From contig NZ_FOTP01000004.1 in assembly GCF_900114605.1 (NCBI RefSeq), positions 310,001 through 374,000 on the forward strand: a DNA stretch of 64,000 nucleotides. Reading direction: 5' to 3'. The position numbers and the translations under genes were made by a program. This stretch comes from Bradyrhizobium sp. NFR13. GTDB lineage: Bacteria > Pseudomonadota > Alphaproteobacteria > Rhizobiales > Xanthobacteraceae. The notes under the pieces are model-generated. The model had not been told where the DNA came from and ran no database searches. It saw only the letters and a program-made list of their open reading frames with translations. This document shows positions 62,904-64,000 of this stretch, piece after piece. Each line of letters starts with the position of its first letter. Within the stretch, counting starts at the first letter, position 1.

Positions 62904-63821
62904 TCAGACTTTTTCGACTTCGGGACGGCCGAGCAGGCCGGTCGGCAGGAAGATCAGCACCACGATCAGAATCGAAAAGGCGGCGACGTCTTTGTATTCG
63001 GTGGAGAAGTAGGCGGCCCACAATGTCTCGATCAGGCCGATCAGCAAGCCGCCGAGCATGGCGCCAGGCAGCGAGCCGATGCCGCCGAGCACGGCGGCGG
63101 TGAAGGCCTTGATGCCGGCGACGAAGCCCATGAAGAAATCCACGAGGCCGTAATAGAGCAGGTACATCATCCCCGCGACGGCGGCGAGTGCCGCGCCGAT
63201 CACGAAGGTCATGGAGATGGTGCGATCGACGTCGACGCCGAGCAGTGACGCCATGGTCTGATCCTGCTCGCAGGCGCGCATGTCGCGGCCGAGGCGCGTG
63301 CGCGCCACCAGCCAGGTGAACAGCGCCAGCAGCACGATGGTGGTGATGACCACGATGATCTGGATGTTGGAGAGGCGCACCACAAAACCGTCGGCGCCTT
63401 CATGCAGCGTGTAGCCGCCGGTGATGATGGGCGGCACGGGTTTGACGCGGGCGCCCTGCGCGACCTGCGAGAAATTGGTCAGCACGAAGGACATGCCGAT
63501 CGCTGACAGCATCGGCGCGAGACGGAAGGAATGGCGCAAGGGACGATAGGCGATGCGCTCGATCGTCCAGCCATAGAGCGAGGTGATGGCCATCGAGACC
63601 AGAAGCACCAGCAGCAGGATCACCGGTACCGCGGTGAGGCCGATCGAGACGAGAATGAGAAAGGTGATCAGCGCGATGAAGCCGCCGATCATGAAGATGT
63701 CGCCATGGGCGAAATTGATCATGCCGACGATGCCGTAGACCATCGTATAGCCGATCGCGATCAGGCCATAGATGGAGCCGAGCACGAGTCCGTTGATCAG
63801 TTGCTGGGCGAAATAATCCAT
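62904..63821 (-). CDS. livH: Branched-chain amino-acid ABC transporter permease LivH
   Basis: 305 aa. MDYFAQQLINGLVLGSIYGLIAIGYTMVYGIVGMINFAHGDIFMIGGF is the classic LivH start; the cytoplasmic loop TRLGRDMRACEQDQTMASLLGVDVDRTISMTFVIGAALAAVAGMM is the ATPase-contact segment. About 8 membrane helices. First gene of livH-M-G-F. The remaining 179 bases to the window end contain no gene; they should hold the operon promoter, which I could not place with confidence. Confidence 0.97.
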   Translation of the reverse strand: MDYFAQQLINGLVLGSIYGLIAIGYTMVYGIVGMINFAHGDIFMIGGFIALITFLILVSIGLTAVPVILLLVLLVSMAITSLYGWTIERIAYRPLRHSFRLAPMLSAIGMSFVLTNFSQVAQGARVKPVPPIITGGYTLHEGADGFVVRLSNIQIIVVITTIVLLALFTWLVARTRLGRDMRACEQDQTMASLLGVDVDRTISMTFVIGAALAAVAGMMYLLYYGLVDFFMGFVAGIKAFTAAVLGGIGSLPGAMLGGLLIGLIETLWAAYFSTEYKDVAAFSILIVVLIFLPTGLLGRPEVEKV

Positions 63822-64000
63822 GCGCTGCCGAATTCGAGTGAGGCGCCACCATGATCCGGCAGCCGGATCATTGCGTCGTTGTATCGTTTTCTAACAGCGG
63901 CCATTGGAGGCGGCAACAGGGGGCGGTGCGGCTAAAGTAGCCTGTACATGCTGTTTTTCGCGGCGATTTACATCCCTTCTATTGCGCCGCAGCGCACACA

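Overview
The window is high-GC alphaproteobacterial DNA. The neighbours purC-purS-purQ, purL with bolA and grxD, rpsD-ltaE, murI, purB, a DUF1476 (F1-ATPase zeta-type) gene and an HTH protein with a GXGRASICRW motif fit the Bradyrhizobium/Rhodopseudomonas/Tardiphaga group (Nitrobacteraceae). The genus cannot be fixed from the sequence alone. By eye GC is about 63 percent over most of the window and about 50 percent in the first 3.1 kb.

Layout. 1-3135: end of a lower-GC, defence-island-like segment, holding the C-terminus of a SIR2-like protein that overlaps by 8 bases a 942-residue all-helical partner I do not recognise. 3.2-9.6 kb: AraC/GyrI regulator, HTH protein, alpha/beta hydrolase, phospholipase-D-like protein with a histone-H1-like tail, luciferase-like oxidoreductase. 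9.7-13.1 kb: ferric-iron-type binding protein plus TonB siderophore receptor. 13.5-16.9 kb: DUF1476 gene diverging from purC-purS-purQ, with a Bug-family binding protein coupled to purQ. 16.9-21.5 kb: patatin lipase with GntP permease, then an L,D-transpeptidase. 21.6-29.7 kb: a catabolic block with a LysR regulator, two orphan binding proteins, catB and catC facing a NylB-like serine hydrolase, a PhzF-like protein and an AraC regulator.

29.7-42.4 kb: thioesterase, purL, porin, a frameshifted MOSC-ferredoxin reductase fusion, hydroxyacid dehydrogenase, membrane acyltransferase, DUF427, bolA, ergothioneine genes egtD/egtB, and grxD. 42.4-57.3 kb: macro-domain protein, two overlapping beta-lactamase-fold paralogues, threonine aldolase, rpsD, HpcH/HpaI aldolase, cupin, murI, MOSC protein, purB, two small secreted proteins, rpe, EF-hand protein, KTSC protein, P1 peptidase and ccdA. 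57.4-64 kb: two near-duplicate branched-chain amino-acid binding proteins and livF-G-M-H, all on the minus strand.

How the genes work together. purC, purS, purQ, purL and purB cover four steps of purine synthesis (purS, purQ and the short purL form one FGAM synthase). bolA and grxD form the iron-sulfur trafficking pair. egtB and egtD make the ergothioneine core. catB and catC carry out the middle of the catechol ortho-cleavage pathway, but no catechol dioxygenase is in the window. livHMGF plus two binding proteins form a branched-chain amino-acid ABC importer. Palindromic interspersed elements sit in at least eight intergenic gaps. I saw no tRNA, rRNA, CRISPR array, insertion sequence or integrase.
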